A stretch of DNA of 64,000 bases from assembly GCA_029906195.1 (NCBI GenBank), contig JARWSJ010000004.1, positions 1 through 64,000 of the forward strand. The letters are read 5' to 3'. The notes beneath the pieces are model-generated. The model did no database searches. It was not told where the DNA came from and worked only from the letters and a program-made list of their open reading frames with translations. A program made the position numbers and the translations under genes. Below, piece after piece: positions 63,301 to 64,000 of this stretch. This DNA comes from Chitinophagaceae bacterium 26-R-25. Its GTDB lineage: Bacteria > Bacteroidota > Bacteroidia > Chitinophagales > Chitinophagaceae. Positions within the stretch are counted from its first letter, which is position 1, and every line of letters starts with the position of its first letter.

Positions 63301-64000
63301 GGGAAAATACCTGCAGGCAGATGGTTTGTATACGTCATGGTCACAATTGTATGCAGTAGATGCAAACAACAATCCGATCCTTTCTCAACCTGTTGCTGCA
63401 AAAGATGCAAATGGCAAACCATATACAAACGCCGGTGGGCAGACTGTTCTTGAAAAGGACCTTACACTTGGCGATGTGCCTTTGCAACCTGGCGATATTA
63501 GAATGAAAGACATTAATTACGATGGTAAGATTGACAACAAGGATTATATAAGATCCGGTTATACTTCAATCCCTCGTTTTACGTATGGTGTTTCATTTGG
63601 ATTTAATTATAAAGGATGGGATTTCTCTGTATTGTTCCAAGGTGCCGGTGGTGTAGCCGCAGATCCAATGCCGTCAACCAACAAGCACTTTAACGGTACA
63701 ACAGAAGCGCTCTTTGCAGTGGATTGGAACCGCTTTACGCCTGAGCGTTATGCAGCGGGTGAAAAAATTGATTTCCCTATTGCAGCGTATAACCCTTCGG
63801 CTTATCAGAATACCTTTTTCCATCTTAATACTTCTTATGTGAGATTGAAAAACATGGAAGTGGGCTATACTTTCCAACATGGCGTTCTGTCGAAAGCTGG
63901 AATTGGTTCGGTTCGCGTATATGCGAATGGATTCAATTTGTACACCTGGAGCAAGAATTCTATTTGGGGTGATCCTGAAAATCTGGGTTACATGGGTTAT
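60356..64000 (+). CDS. SusC/RagA-type TonB receptor with N-terminal STN signalling domain (partial)
   Basis: The frame starts with the ATG at 60356 and is still open at the window end (1215 codons seen). A signal peptide (about 8-30) is followed by an STN/secretin-TonB domain (about 50-125: ISQLLLEARKVFDVDFVYES, VTAFLDELLKPYGLKYKKVLK), which interacts with FecR. A carboxypeptidase-like domain (about 145-220: LTISGKITSTARGEMLDGVSV) and the signature MEEVVVVGYGQQKKASVTAS come next, then the plug (LYIRGVST, LIMVDGVVRD, KDASATAVFGVRGANGVILI) and most of the barrel. It transports a nutrient and signals through FecR and the sigma factor. A SusD gene is expected beyond the window. Confidence 0.95.
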   Translation, partial: MKKSLYPRKVFFLLGIVMSVVNVMSAHSQTALNAIAYSQQKHNSPTNAESKTISQLLLEARKVFDVDFVYESNVLPDAALAMNVTKYKTVTAFLDELLKPYGLKYKKVLKKAYVIYANNEELKSLMLSLNIKNNEEVIQVKAPVDTTLTISGKITSTARGEMLDGVSVIVKGATKGAMTDKNGIFKLAVPGPNTVIVVSMIGYLPQEFVVGSRRDFQVALIPQNQAMEEVVVVGYGQQKKASVTASISTISSKEIVQSPVANISNSLAGRLPGLISVQSSGKPGEDAANLYIRGVSTYSASTAPLIMVDGVVRDTYNDIDPNEIETISILKDASATAVFGVRGANGVILITTKRGKEGTPKINATAQTAAVSFLNMPKYVNSPQYATLRNEQIFETYWQRHANDPDVANNPNGWATFVSKRSNPDPNIGYKPQYSEEDMKYYQNAHTPLLPNGSKNPYYDPYFHPDQDWQSQIYKKYAPQSQANINITGGTKGVKYFLSGGYLTQSGLFKTDYMPFSKEMDYKKDRYNLRGNFDFDVNENLKVSVDLGTQFVQVSGMDNDQYNYEKNLMWTNPMGSPGYVDGKYVFQWQRDQEQFNPLYSLSLRNQYAITNSSTLNSAIRITHKLDFITKGLSVSARAAYDSYFASTAKGQSVPVKWFVRQNPNGDVLDPIWVQINNEQPSQRNTNAYKEKWRKWYAEFAINYSRTFGDHSITGLLMGNLEKKFDPKLPYDLPHAYEGIVGRIAYGYKGKYLAEYNMGYNGSENFPEGQRFGFFPAYSLGWVASNESFWPVNQYFTYLKVRGSLGYVGNDGIYIPGSNPPQYARYLYLPDVWGYGGGDMGGYYFGINGSNRNKVKSAYESTLGNPNVSWEVSQKMNIGFEAKFFKDKLGITYDHYDEHRKDILSWRGTVPGIVAASLPPYNLGETRNWGNELEVTYNDKVGRKFNYWVKSNISNNQNKIVFRDEPIVKGLEYQAETGKPINTGKYLQADGLYTSWSQLYAVDANNNPILSQPVAAKDANGKPYTNAGGQTVLEKDLTLGDVPLQPGDIRMKDINYDGKIDNKDYIRSGYTSIPRFTYGVSFGFNYKGWDFSVLFQGAGGVAADPMPSTNKHFNGTTEALFAVDWNRFTPERYAAGEKIDFPIAAYNPSAYQNTFFHLNTSYVRLKNMEVGYTFQHGVLSKAGIGSVRVYANGFNLYTWSKNSIWGDPENLGYMGY

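Overview
The window comes from a member of the Bacteroidota, most likely a Chitinophagaceae-like soil or water bacterium (inference). It holds two SusC-type TonB-linked receptors and one SusD lipoprotein, proteins with type IX secretion (T9SS) C-terminal sorting domains, an ECF sigma/FecR/SusC trio, a XylR-type AraC regulator, DUF6443-type RHS proteins and many short-signal lipoproteins. Shine-Dalgarno sequences are mostly weak, as is usual in this phylum. No intact tRNA, rRNA, integrase, transposase or CRISPR array was found.

Layout. 1-11.2 kb: an RHS locus with the tail of a fibre/chaperone-type protein, a coiled-coil/barrel protein, a 1325-aa RHS protein, a cysteine-free redoxin-like protein, a 1506-aa DUF6443/RHS protein ending in a variable toxin-like tip with an HExxE motif, and a small lipoprotein that is the likely immunity protein. 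11.2-12.5 kb: a graveyard with a broken primase/helicase-like gene, a tRNA-3'-end-like repeat and an orphan T9SS sorting domain. 12.5-18.3 kb: a DeoR regulator with SusC and SusD, flanked by the two copies of the tRNA-like repeat. 18.9-23.1 kb: the most unusual part, five copies (four full) of a roughly 148-bp REPIN/MITE-like element, each followed by the C-terminal stub of a different toxin-like protein and, in four of five cases, a small lipoprotein or membrane protein. I read this as an array of displaced RHS toxin-tip/immunity modules.

23.3-38.5 kb: a large CUB/VCBS-repeat T9SS protein, a XylR/sugar porter/ROK kinase/phosphomannose isomerase cluster that would form a mannose-type (hexose) catabolic route, a distant paralogue of one array lipoprotein, an HD hydrolase and a T9SS adhesin-like protein. 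38.5-48 kb: an AraC regulator preceded by a possible leader/attenuator, an outer-membrane barrel protein and a complete RND tripartite efflux operon. 48.1-54.6 kb (all minus strand): an Omp85-like barrel, an exported amidohydrolase, two porins and an exported glutaminase, apparently nutrient scavenging. 54.8-64 kb: a DUF481 protein, a TolB/FlgO-like regulator, small proteins, and an ECF sigma factor, FecR and SusC-with-STN system that runs off the window end.

Many intergenic gaps after 42 kb contain a second kind of structure: a short word repeated in degenerate tandem, whose reverse complement reappears 30-120 bases later, giving long near-perfect inverted repeats. The word differs from gap to gap while the architecture stays the same.
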